DNA from: JBHIEE01 sp046760445
Lineage (GTDB): Bacteria; Acidobacteriota; Aminicenantia; JdFR-78
Length of the DNA stretch: 17,044 nt
Direction of reading: 5' to 3'
NCBI GenBank assembly: GCA_046760445.1
Contig: JBHIEE010000062.1
Location: forward strand, 1-17,044
Numbering within the stretch: the first letter of the stretch is position 1; each line of letters opens with the position of its first letter. Positions 1-6,688 of this stretch are shown here, one piece after another. A program made the translations under genes and the position numbers. Under the pieces are notes generated by a model. That model was not told the origin of the DNA and did no database searches. It saw nothing but the letters and a program-made list of their open reading frames with translations.

Positions 1-46
1 ACTTATCTTTTTTAAAATAAATAAGTTACAAAAGTGAATTTTTCGC

Positions 47-76
47 AAGTGATATTAAGTAGATTTAATATCACTT
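47..76. repeat. AT-rich perfect hairpin
   Basis: AAGTGATATTAA (47-58) and its exact reverse complement TTAATATCACTT (65-76) flank a 6-nt loop. This 12-bp stem lies just beyond the stop of the helix-turn-helix remnant on the minus strand. No clear T-run follows on either strand, so a terminator role is only possible. Confidence 0.6.
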
Positions 77-87
77 TACCTTTTAAA

Positions 88-231
88 TCAATTTTTATGC
101 AGACTTTTCCTTAATTGCTCATTCAACTTCCTATTAGTGTTTGCTCTCCAATGAATCTCTTTCATCCAGCTCCAGATAGTTACAGTAGAAACGCCCATAT
201 CTTTAGCAAGGGTTTTCAAGGATACTTTTAT
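88..231 (-). pseudogene. Remnant of a helix-turn-helix DNA-binding protein
   Basis: The minus strand reads KVSLKTLAKDMGVSTVTIWS and continues WMKEIHW to a TGA stop at 88-90. LAKDMGVSTVTIW is a typical helix-turn-helix with the Gly-Val-Ser turn. Upstream the frame is closed at once by a TGA at 232-234. No good start codon or ribosome binding site is visible. A plausible continuation (LKKNLKPE) sits in another frame just upstream, suggesting a 2-base indel. I read this as the C-terminal part of a decayed gene for a small regulator or the DNA-binding end of a recombinase or transposase. The parent family cannot be told from about 45 residues. Confidence 0.45.
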
Positions 232-246
232 TCAGGTTTTAAGTTC

Positions 247-269
247 TTTTTAAGTTTTCGACTTAAAAA
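247..269. repeat. 9-bp perfect hairpin
   Basis: TTTTTAAGT (247-255) pairs exactly with ACTTAAAAA (261-269) across a 5-nt loop. A second inverted repeat, GATTTTCC (329-336) with GGAAAATC (348-355), lies between it and the minus-strand ferritin-like gene. Either could help end transcription from that gene, which runs toward this region. Both are AT-rich and could arise by chance. Confidence 0.4.
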
Positions 270-383
270 AACTTAATTTCAATTAATTTAATTGACTCCG
301 TCTTTCTCGCAAAACCCTTATCAGGCTTGATTTTCCTTGATATAGCTGGAAAATCCAAACACCCATTTTTAATTCGTCGGGAA

Positions 384-875
384 TCAGGTTACTATTCGAT
401 CAAACTCTTTCATGCGAGGATAATCTTCGAATTCTTGTGCTATTTCATATTCACTTTTTAACATCATATAATGACTTTCTTCTACTTTGCTCAGATATTC
501 GAAGACACTCCTTCTCCTATTTTCAAATTTCTTAGAAAGTTCTAAATAGAATTGTTGCGATTCCTTTTCAAAATTCATAGCCTGATAGATTATTTCCACA
601 AAAGGAGTGGAAGGGTCAGAACTTATTTTAGGAGTTGGAAATTGAGAAGAAGTATCTGGAATTGGAATTTTCTTATTGTGATAAAGAGTTTCAAAAAAAC
701 GCTCTAATAAAATTTTGTGTTTATTTTCTTCATTGGCTAACATCTGAAATTTTTCTTTCAGAAGAGGGTTCTCAACTGAATTAGAAAGGTGAGAATAAAC
801 TTTATTTGAATCAATTTCAGCTTTAATGGCTATGCCTAAGAGTTCTTTAATTGAGGATGTAGTTATGTTTTTCAT
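384..875 (-). CDS. Ferritin-like diiron protein (rubrerythrin type, no rubredoxin domain)
   Basis: A 163-residue all-helical protein with the duplicated diiron pattern of the rubrerythrin/ferritin-like family. It has a Glu in helix A (AIKAEIDS, E20), E-x-x-H in helix B (NEENKH, E50/H53), a Glu in helix C (NFEKESQQFY) and E-x-x-H in helix D (VEESHY). The C-terminal rubredoxin domain of classical rubrerythrin is absent. It is a clear diverged paralogue of the protein at 7899-8396: both share the EKES-x2-FY and YLS-x-VE-x-SH segments, the acidic EF-x-DY tail and similar length. The start is ATG at 875 with GGGAGG just upstream. Family members reduce peroxide or bind iron; the exact role here is unknown. 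It is divergent from the 993 gene. Confidence 0.85.
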   Translation of the reverse strand: MKNITTSSIKELLGIAIKAEIDSNKVYSHLSNSVENPLLKEKFQMLANEENKHKILLERFFETLYHNKKIPIPDTSSQFPTPKISSDPSTPFVEIIYQAMNFEKESQQFYLELSKKFENRRRSVFEYLSKVEESHYMMLKSEYEIAQEFEDYPRMKEFDRIVT

Positions 876-892
876 TTTATCCTCCCTTGCCC

Positions 893-927
893 ATTATATA
901 TTATTTTTGACTACTATTTAAACTCAA
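893..927 (-). promoter_or_regulatory. Possible promoter of the minus-strand ferritin-like gene
   Basis: On the minus strand TTGAGT (927-922) is followed after 18 nt by TAATAT (903-898), with TATAAT just beyond it (898-893). The region is shared with the divergent 993 gene. The -35 match is modest and AT-rich DNA gives many such hits. Confidence 0.35.
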
Positions 928-992
928 AAAATTTTTAAAAAAGTTTTCAAGTTTTTGCCTTTTCAAAAGACTAAATTATATGGAGGGGAAAA

Positions 993-1364
993 ATGGAGAC
1001 AAAATTAAAAAATCAACCACAATTAAAAATTAAAGCAATAATAACAGAAAGAGACAATCTGAGTTTTTTACTATGGAATTATTCCATTAGTAGTTATTTT
1101 TTGGACAAGATAAAATTAAAATGGTGGTTTAAAAACAGTAATGGAAGTGAGTATTCCAATACGAGACTAATCAATAGATGGATAGATAAGTGGGGATATG
1201 AGTTTAGGATTAGTTATTTTGAGTTAGAGCCCAGAGATTTGCTCCAAGACAAGGTTAGGAGAGGAGAAGATTTAAGAGATATAATGGGATTAGAGGTAGT
1301 TGTTTATTATCAGGATAGAGAGAATAAAACAAGAATACTCAGTCAGCAAGTGTTACGAGATTAG
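993..1364 (+). CDS. Hypothetical protein, 123 residues
   Basis: I do not recognise this protein. It begins at an ATG with a strong Shine-Dalgarno (GGAGGGG) 5 nt upstream and has a normal stop, so it is probably translated. It has no signal peptide, no transmembrane helix and no cysteines. The middle is rich in aromatic residues (WNYSISSYF, KLKWWFKN, RWIDKWGYEF) and alternates like beta strands. The C-terminal third (LEPRDLLQDKVRRGEDLRDI) looks helical, ending in a strand (GLEVVVYYQD). It is basic and soluble in appearance. It stands alone between the divergent ferritin-like gene and a gap of about 300 nt, so context gives little help. Confidence 0.65.
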   Translation: METKLKNQPQLKIKAIITERDNLSFLLWNYSISSYFLDKIKLKWWFKNSNGSEYSNTRLINRWIDKWGYEFRISYFELEPRDLLQDKVRRGEDLRDIMGLEVVVYYQDRENKTRILSQQVLRD

Positions 1365-1598
1365 TCAATCCAAAAGTGTAAACAATTGTTGTCACCCTTC
1401 CATCCCCTTTATATAAAAACCCTTCTCTTCCCTCCCTTCTTTTGACTTTTCCCGCCCTTCGAGGAGAAGGGCCCTACCTTTCTATCATTAAAAATTCAAA
1501 ATACATCGAGAAACCTTTTGATAAAGCCCTATGAAACGATTGTCTCAGAGAAACAAAGAAGTTTATTTTTGAGCAGGATTTGAAGAATGTTATTCCTA
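1365..1598. other. Gene-free stretch with pyrimidine-rich tract and small hairpin
   Basis: The gap after the 123-residue gene has no convincing ORF. From about 1392 to 1457 the plus strand is unusually pyrimidine-rich (runs such as CACCCTTCCATCCCC and CCCTTCTCTTCCCTCCC). It ends in a 7-bp hairpin, GCCCTTC (1454-1460) with GAAGGGC (1466-1472). No U-run follows, so it is not a standard intrinsic terminator. The rest is AT-rich and leads into the promoter of the oxidoreductase genes. Confidence 0.5.
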
Positions 1599-1627
1599 TT
1601 GCATCAATCTAAATAGTAATCTATAAT
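1599..1627 (+). promoter_or_regulatory. Likely sigma-70-type promoter for the oxidoreductase operon
   Basis: TTGCAT (1599-1604) is followed after exactly 17 nt by a perfect TATAAT (1622-1627), 45 nt before the start codon. AGGAGAA precedes the ATG as ribosome binding site. The -35 matches only its first three bases. Confidence 0.5.
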
Positions 1628-1671
1628 TTATAGTCAAATTTAAATTCGCATTACAATACAGGAGAAAAAGA

Positions 1672-3420
1672 ATGATTAAAAGCGATTTATCAATAATGAT
1701 AAGCGGACAAGCTGGAGATGGTATTTTATTCACTGGTGACCTTTTAGCTAAGATTTTCAAAAGGACAGGTCTTGAAGTTTTTACTCATCGAGATTTCCCT
1801 TCCAATATTCGGGGCGAACCAACTGCCTACACAATTCGAGCCAGTGAGAAAAAAATCTATGGCCCCTCTGATGAAGCAGATATTTTAGTTGCTTTTGACT
1901 GTGAATTAATTTCCCGCCATTTACCAAAAGTAAACAAAGAAGGATTTGTAATTTGCGACCATTTTGAAAAGCAGAGGTTAAATTCTTCTTTAGAAAAGGA
2001 AAAAATATTTTTTAACATCCCAATCAGAAAATTGGCCCGAGATTATTTTAGGCGGGAGATTTTTAAAAATGTGATTACGTTAGGTATTCTTTCTTATTTC
2101 CTTCAGCTTGAACTCGATTTAGCAGCTGAGGTTATAGAAGAAATTTTTCTTCAAAGAAAGGGTAAGGAGGTAGTTGACAAAAATATCAGAGCCTTGGAAT
2201 TAGGTAAAAAAGAAGTAGAAAGAGTAATAAAGGAAAATTATCGAATTCAACTTCCAACCAAAGAAGATTTAAATCGTCTTTTAATTACCGGCGATGAGGC
2301 GGTGGCTTTAGGAGCTCTAACGGCAGGCTGTAGGTTTTTCTCTGGATATCCTATATGTCCTGCTTCTGAGATAATGGAATGGTTAGTTAGGATATTACCC
2401 AAATATAATGGTGTTGTAGTCCAGGTCGAGGATGAAATAGCTGCCATCCATATGACTCTGGGGGCTTCTTATGCTGGAGCAAGAGCAATGACTGCTACTT
2501 CAGGACCAGGTTTTTCTTTGATGAGCGAAGGTCTTAGCTTGGCTGGTATGGCTGAAATACCAATTGTTATTGTCTATGTTCAAAGGTTAGGCCCAAGTAC
2601 AGGCATGCCCACTAAATCGGAACAAGGAGATTTAAATCATTCCCTTTTTGCTGGACATGGTGATTTCCCACGAATTGTAATTTCTCCAGCTACTATTGAG
2701 GACTGCTTTTATCTCACTGCAGAGTCATTTAATCTTGCTGAAAAATTTCAATGTCCAGTCATCTTACTTACTGAACAACTTTATGCCCAGAATTATCAAA
2801 CTGTGGAAAAATTTGATTTTTCACAAATAAAAATTGACCGTGGCAAATTGATCACATCTGAAGAATTGATTTCCCAAAATGAATTCTTAAGATACAAATT
2901 TACTAAAGATGGTGTTTCTCCCCGCACAATTCCCTCAATGTCTAACGGTATTCATATGGTTGAAGGAAATGAACATTCAGAATCAGGTTATCGAGACGAA
3001 AGTCCCGAGAACAGAAAAAAAATGATGGAAAAAAGGATGAGAAAGCTAAAAGCAGCCCTAAATTATTTACCTCAGCCGTTCCTCTCTGGTTCGGAAGAGG
3101 CTAAAATAGGAATAATTGGATTTGGCTCAACTTTTGGAGCAATTCAGGAGGTAAAAAATATTCTTGGAGAAAGAAATCTTCCCATTCAAACCCTTCATCT
3201 GAGAACCCTTTGGCCTCTTTCCCAGGATACCATTAAGAATTTTATAAGCTCAAAGAAGAAAGTTTTTATAGCTGAGCATAATGCCACTGGACAGCTTTGC
3301 CATTTGCTTCACTTGGTAACTGGTCCAAATTCTAAATTAAAGAGCATAAGAAAATTCGACAGCCAGCCCTTCCGAATTAGGGAAATAGTAGAAAGAATAG
3401 AAGAGGAGATAAAAAGATGA
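1672..3420 (+). CDS. korA: 2-oxoacid:ferredoxin oxidoreductase, fused gamma-alpha subunit
   Basis: A 582-residue fusion. Residues 1 to about 190 form the gamma domain (ISGQAGDGILFTGDLLAK). From about residue 204 comes the alpha pyrimidine-binding domain (GDEAVALGALTAGCRFFSGYP, EDEIAAIHMTLGASYAGARA, TATSGPGFSLMSEGLSLAGM, GPSTGMPTKSEQGDL), followed by the C-terminal transketolase-like domain. With the beta subunit encoded next, it oxidatively decarboxylates a 2-oxoacid with CoA and reduces ferredoxin in the cytoplasm. The usual SGYPITP reads SGYPICP (C229). The stop overlaps the start of the next gene by 4 nt (ATGA), implying translational coupling. The substrate (2-oxoglutarate, branched-chain or other) cannot be read from sequence. 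The symbol follows the commonest annotation. Confidence 0.93.
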   Translation: MIKSDLSIMISGQAGDGILFTGDLLAKIFKRTGLEVFTHRDFPSNIRGEPTAYTIRASEKKIYGPSDEADILVAFDCELISRHLPKVNKEGFVICDHFEKQRLNSSLEKEKIFFNIPIRKLARDYFRREIFKNVITLGILSYFLQLELDLAAEVIEEIFLQRKGKEVVDKNIRALELGKKEVERVIKENYRIQLPTKEDLNRLLITGDEAVALGALTAGCRFFSGYPICPASEIMEWLVRILPKYNGVVVQVEDEIAAIHMTLGASYAGARAMTATSGPGFSLMSEGLSLAGMAEIPIVIVYVQRLGPSTGMPTKSEQGDLNHSLFAGHGDFPRIVISPATIEDCFYLTAESFNLAEKFQCPVILLTEQLYAQNYQTVEKFDFSQIKIDRGKLITSEELISQNEFLRYKFTKDGVSPRTIPSMSNGIHMVEGNEHSESGYRDESPENRKKMMEKRMRKLKAALNYLPQPFLSGSEEAKIGIIGFGSTFGAIQEVKNILGERNLPIQTLHLRTLWPLSQDTIKNFISSKKKVFIAEHNATGQLCHLLHLVTGPNSKLKSIRKFDSQPFRIREIVERIEEEIKR

Positions 3421-4274
3421 ACTTACAAAAAAAATATCAAATTAATAAGCCTACCTGGTGTCCGGGATGCGGAAATTACGGAATTCTTGAAGCCCTGAAA
3501 AGATCAGCTGCTAATTTAAATTTAGAGCCTCATAAAATTGTAATAGTAACTGGAATAGGTTGTTCGGGACGAATAAATAATTATTTTAAATGTTATGGTA
3601 TTCATGGAACTCATGGCCGTCCTTTACCGATTGCTTCTGGAATTAAACTCGTTAATCCTGAATTAACAGTTTTTGCAGTAAGTGGTGACGGTGATGCCTA
3701 TTCGATTGGCATAAGCCACTTCATACATACTGTAAAAAGGAACTCAAATATCATTTATCTGGTTGTGAATAATCAGGTATTTGCTTTAACCAAAGGTCAA
3801 GCTTCTCCGACTAGTAAGTTTGGATTTATCACAATCTCCACCCCTTATGGCACTAAGGAATTTCCTATTGATGGGGTCAAGCTTGCCCTATCAGCTGGAG
3901 GCACTTTTATTGCTCGAGGTTTTTCAGGGAATATCACTCAACTCTCAAATCTTATTAAAAAAGGAATAAAGCATAATGGATTTTCTCTTATTGATGTTCT
4001 CAGCCCTTGTGTTATTTACAATAAAGCTCAGGATTATCGATGGTATCGAGAAAATATAATGAATCTCGATCAGGATTCTTCTTATGACTCTAATAGTAGA
4101 AAGCAAGCCTGGGAAATAATTAATAGTTCAAGCAAAATCCCTACAGGCCTTATTTTCCAAGAAGAAAAACCTTTCTGGGAAGAACTAATTCTTGAGAAAA
4201 AAAAGCCAATTGCATTTCTTGACTTAATTTCAGAAGAACCAGATTATCGGGCAATTCTTAATGAATTTTTCTAA
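3417..4274 (+). CDS. korB: 2-oxoacid:ferredoxin oxidoreductase, beta subunit
   Basis: A 285-residue thiamine-pyrophosphate subunit. The cluster-ligand pattern of this family is complete: WCPGCGN gives C15 and C18, GIGCSG gives C49 and LSPC gives C198, enough for one [4Fe-4S] cluster. The TPP/Mg motif is GDGDAYSIG with the downstream VVNNQVFALTKGQASPTS. The start overlaps the alpha gene by 4 nt. No separate ferredoxin-like delta subunit gene lies nearby, so this is the two-gene form that hands electrons from the beta-subunit cluster to soluble ferredoxin. No residue looks damaged. Confidence 0.93.
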   Translation: MNLQKKYQINKPTWCPGCGNYGILEALKRSAANLNLEPHKIVIVTGIGCSGRINNYFKCYGIHGTHGRPLPIASGIKLVNPELTVFAVSGDGDAYSIGISHFIHTVKRNSNIIYLVVNNQVFALTKGQASPTSKFGFITISTPYGTKEFPIDGVKLALSAGGTFIARGFSGNITQLSNLIKKGIKHNGFSLIDVLSPCVIYNKAQDYRWYRENIMNLDQDSSYDSNSRKQAWEIINSSSKIPTGLIFQEEKPFWEELILEKKKPIAFLDLISEEPDYRAILNEFF

Positions 4275-4297
4275 AAGCTGAGAGCCTTTAATTTTTC
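4275..4297 (+). terminator. Weak possible terminator after the oxidoreductase operon
   Basis: AAAGCT just after the beta-subunit stop can pair with AGCCTTT (one bulged C) across a 3-nt loop, followed by AATTTTTC. The stem is short and the bulge weakens it. Confidence 0.25.
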
Positions 4298-4376
4298 ATT
4301 TCCATAAAGCATAAATCCTGAGTTAATTTATTAATTTATGATATATCAATTAGTTAAAAAAAAGTCAATTATCTGC

Positions 4377-4406
4377 TTGATTTGGCATTAAAATTGTATG
4401 TATATT
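4377..4406 (+). promoter_or_regulatory. Possible promoter for the Fe-S assembly genes
   Basis: TTGATT (4377-4382) and TATATT (4401-4406) are separated by 18 nt in the 172-nt gap before the IscS-like gene. A ribosome binding site (GGGAG) precedes the ATG at 4447. No recognisable IscR/Rrf2 or other operator was seen. Confidence 0.4.
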
Positions 4407-4446
4407 TAAATGGAGAAATAATTAATAATGATAGGGAGAAAAAAGA

Positions 4447-5628
4447 ATGGGGAAAATATATTTTGATTCAATTGCTTCTACTCCTCTTCATCCTGAGGTG
4501 ATTGAAGCAATGTTACCTTATTTAAAGGAAAAATATGGTAACCCACAGAGTCTTCATTTTTATGGCCAGGAAGCAAGGATAGCTCTTGAAGAAGCGAGAG
4601 AGAAAGTAGCCAATTTAATTGGAGCTGAGAGTAAAGAAATATATTTCACTTCCAGCGGTTCAGAAGCCAATAATTTTGCTTTGAAAGGATTGGCTTTCGC
4701 CCATCAGGGGAGAGGAAAACATATTGTCGTTTCTTCAATTGAGCATCAATCAATCCTTCATTCGGCTAAAAGTCTTGAGAAATCGGGTTTCAAATTTTCT
4801 TTTATTCCTGTTGATAAATTTGGGTTAATTAATCCCGAAGATGTTAAAAAAATGATAACTAAGGAAACAATCTTAGTTTCAGTGATGACCGCTAATAGCG
4901 AAGTAGGAACCATTCAGCCGATTGAAGAAATAGCTCAAATTTGCCGAGAAAGAGAAATTCTTTTTCACACAGATGGGGTGGCTGCGGTCGGGCATATATC
5001 AATTGATGTTTCTCGAATAGGAATTGATGCTTTGAGCCTGGCAGGAAGTCAATTTTATGGTCCGAAAGGAACTGGTGCTCTGTATTTAAAGAAAAGGACA
5101 AGGATAATTCCTTTAGTTGATGGTGGTATCCAGGAAGAAGGAAAAAGAGCAGGCACTGAAAATGTGGCAGGAATCGTTGGTCTGGGAAAAGCAGCTGAAA
5201 TAGCTACTCATAAAATGAAGGAACGAAGTGAAAAGTTGATTAAATTAAGAGACAAATTAATCACTCAATTCCCGAAAAAAGTTGACCATGTTTATCTTAC
5301 TGGACATCCAACTAAGCGCTTGCCTTATCATATAAGTTTTTGTATTGAATTTATTGAAGGAGAATCGATGCTCTTAAATTTAGATTTAGAAGGAATCGCT
5401 GTCTCCAGCGGTTCAGCCTGCACCTCGAGGGCTTTGAAAGCTTCCCATGTTCTTCTGGCTATGGGCTATTCTCATGCCATAGCTCAAGGATCTATAGTTT
5501 TCAGCCTCATGGAAGAAAATACTGAAGAAGAAATAGATTATTTATTGGATGTTTTTCCACCGATTATTAACCGACTGAGAGAAATGTCACCTTTATACAG
5601 TAAATTTAGGATGAAAGCAAAAAGGTAG
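4447..5628 (+). CDS. iscS: IscS/NifS-family protein with altered PLP pocket
   Basis: A 393-residue class V aminotransferase-fold protein of normal cysteine desulfurase length. Conserved features are TSSGSEANNFALKG, the PLP-stacking His in SSIEHQSIL, the Asp in FHTDG, and the catalytic-loop Cys in SSGSACTS (C325). The site that normally reads SGHK-x-YGPKG, whose Lys binds PLP, reads AGSQFYGPKG with Gln at 202. The flanking Ser and His are Ala and Ser, and the usual DAVQ Gln is Ala (DGVAA). So the protein probably cannot form the PLP aldimine, though it keeps the persulfide Cys. It sits 88 nt before an IscU-like scaffold gene, so a role in Fe-S assembly is likely. From memory, Archaeoglobus fulgidus IscS is a described case without the PLP lysine. 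Desulfurase activity here is doubtful. Confidence 0.88.
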   Translation: MGKIYFDSIASTPLHPEVIEAMLPYLKEKYGNPQSLHFYGQEARIALEEAREKVANLIGAESKEIYFTSSGSEANNFALKGLAFAHQGRGKHIVVSSIEHQSILHSAKSLEKSGFKFSFIPVDKFGLINPEDVKKMITKETILVSVMTANSEVGTIQPIEEIAQICREREILFHTDGVAAVGHISIDVSRIGIDALSLAGSQFYGPKGTGALYLKKRTRIIPLVDGGIQEEGKRAGTENVAGIVGLGKAAEIATHKMKERSEKLIKLRDKLITQFPKKVDHVYLTGHPTKRLPYHISFCIEFIEGESMLLNLDLEGIAVSSGSACTSRALKASHVLLAMGYSHAIAQGSIVFSLMEENTEEEIDYLLDVFPPIINRLREMSPLYSKFRMKAKR

Positions 5629-5716
5629 AGAAAAAGATAAAATGAAAAAATGCTTAAAAAATTTTAATTATAGAAACTCTAATCTTGAAATTTAATGCAT
5701 CCAAAAGGAGGATAAA

Positions 5717-6304
5717 ATGATTTATAGCGAAAAGGTGATGGAGCATTTTCGTAATCCCCGAAATGTAGGGAAGATTGAAAATGCTGATGGAGTGGGAGAA
5801 GTTGGAAATCCAGTGTGTGGTGATATGATGACTTTTTACATTAAAGTAAAAGACAATCGCCTAATTGATGTCAAATTCCAGACTTTTGGTTGTGGAGCAG
5901 CAATTGCTGTCTCCAGTATGGTGAGCGAGATGGCTAAAGGAAAAACAATTGAAGAAGCCTTGAAAATCACCAATAACATAGTAGCTGAAGAACTTGGTGG
6001 GTTACCTAAAAATAAACTTCATTGTTCCAATTTAGGGGCTGATGCTCTCCATAGGGCAATTGAAGATTATTTGGAAAAGAAAAAAAAGGTTAGGAACAAA
6101 TCGATCTCAAATAATCCTTCAGCAAAAGAAGAAAAATGTCTTTGTCCCTATTGTGGATTTGCCTTTTCCTGTGATCAACCATTTTGTCAAACCTGTCAAA
6201 TTGAATTTGTTCTCTGTTCTATGTGTCATCAGCTGATGAGAAAGGAAGTAGGAATTTGTCCTCATTGTGGAGCGAAAAAGGAAGGGAAAAAAGAAAATGC
6301 CTGA
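5717..6304 (+). CDS. iscU: IscU-type Fe-S scaffold fused to a double zinc ribbon
   Basis: Residues 1-125 are an IscU/NifU-N scaffold with the three cluster cysteines, C34 in NPVCGD (with the conserved Asp D36), C59 in FGCGAAIA and C103 in LHCSNLG. A Lys-rich linker (about 126-140) leads to a Cys-rich tail with four C-x2-C pairs: C143/C146, C157/C160, C167/C170 and C181/C184. These can form two zinc ribbons, or could hold iron. Ordinary IscU is about 125-145 residues, so the tail is an addition. The start has a strong AGGAGG site. The gene directly follows the IscS-like gene. The scaffold would build Fe-S clusters; the ribbon might mediate protein or RNA contact or metal delivery, which is inference. 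Confidence 0.9.
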   Translation: MIYSEKVMEHFRNPRNVGKIENADGVGEVGNPVCGDMMTFYIKVKDNRLIDVKFQTFGCGAAIAVSSMVSEMAKGKTIEEALKITNNIVAEELGGLPKNKLHCSNLGADALHRAIEDYLEKKKKVRNKSISNNPSAKEEKCLCPYCGFAFSCDQPFCQTCQIEFVLCSMCHQLMRKEVGICPHCGAKKEGKKENA

Positions 6305-6497
6305 GAAAGACCATTATTGTCTTCAGTGCTGTTTCGATGGAGATGGAGGTCAGCCAGACATTAGAAGTGATTTCCACTGATGAGGGGATAAAAGAAGATA
6401 TGCCTGTCTGATGTAAAGTAACTGAGAATGAATATCTCGGTTTAGAGCAAAAGGGAAATATATATATAAAGTCTATATCCGCAAATTGAAAAACTAA
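6297..6497 (+). pseudogene. tusA: Decayed TusA-family sulfur-carrier gene
   Basis: Three frame pieces spell a TusA-like protein. From ATG 6297 (overlapping the scaffold gene's end by 8 nt) the frame reads MPEKDHYCLQC, resembling the TusA start with its CPxP cysteine site. Then the CPGP helix is missing and the frame changes. From 6337 it reads MEMEVSQTLEVISTDEG and on to KEDMPV, then an in-frame TGA (6409-6411) where the family usually has Trp, then CKVTENEYLGLEQKGN. A second shift in the TA run near 6447-6458 restores the first frame, giving KVYIRKLKN and a TAA at 6495. Deletion, stop and frameshift together mean a dead gene. TusA proteins carry sulfur as persulfide, which fits the Fe-S neighbours. 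Confidence 0.7.
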
Positions 6498-6536
6498 TGG
6501 AATCAATCTAAAATAATTTGAATTAACAAGAGAAAA

Positions 6537-6650
6537 ATGTTAAAAATAATAGAAATAGCAGTTGGAAAACAAAAAACAATTATTAAGCTGGAAGAAAAAA
6601 TTATTCAGCAGAGGGTAGATGAATTAAAAAAACAAGTTGAGAAAAAATAG
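6537..6650 (+). CDS. Possible 37-residue coiled-coil protein
   Basis: ATG 6537 opens a 37-codon frame ending at TAG 6648, reading MLKIIEIAVGKQKTIIKLEE then a Lys/Glu-rich helix ending in VDELKKQVEKK. It is basic and probably a single amphipathic or coiled-coil helix. The ribosome binding site is poor. It lies between the tusA remnant and the superoxide reductase gene. It may be a genuine small gene or the end of a decayed one; no family is recognised. Confidence 0.3.
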   Translation: MLKIIEIAVGKQKTIIKLEEKIIQQRVDELKKQVEKK

Positions 6651-6688
6651 TGGATTAAATTAACTTTAAAGAAAAAAGGAGGATAGAG

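Noticed and set aside
1365..1671. Riboswitch or T-box ahead of the oxidoreductase genes
   Set aside because: No conserved core was recognised; only a pyrimidine tract, a small hairpin and a promoter are visible.
6409..6411. TGA inside the TusA-like frame read as Trp or selenocysteine
   Set aside because: UGA is used as a normal stop in neighbouring genes, TGG codes Trp throughout, the position is not the catalytic Cys, and two further lesions damage the same gene.
6219..6506. 95-codon minus-strand frame over the iscU end and tusA remnant
   Set aside because: It is antisense to the zinc ribbon and remnant coding sequence and resembles no family.
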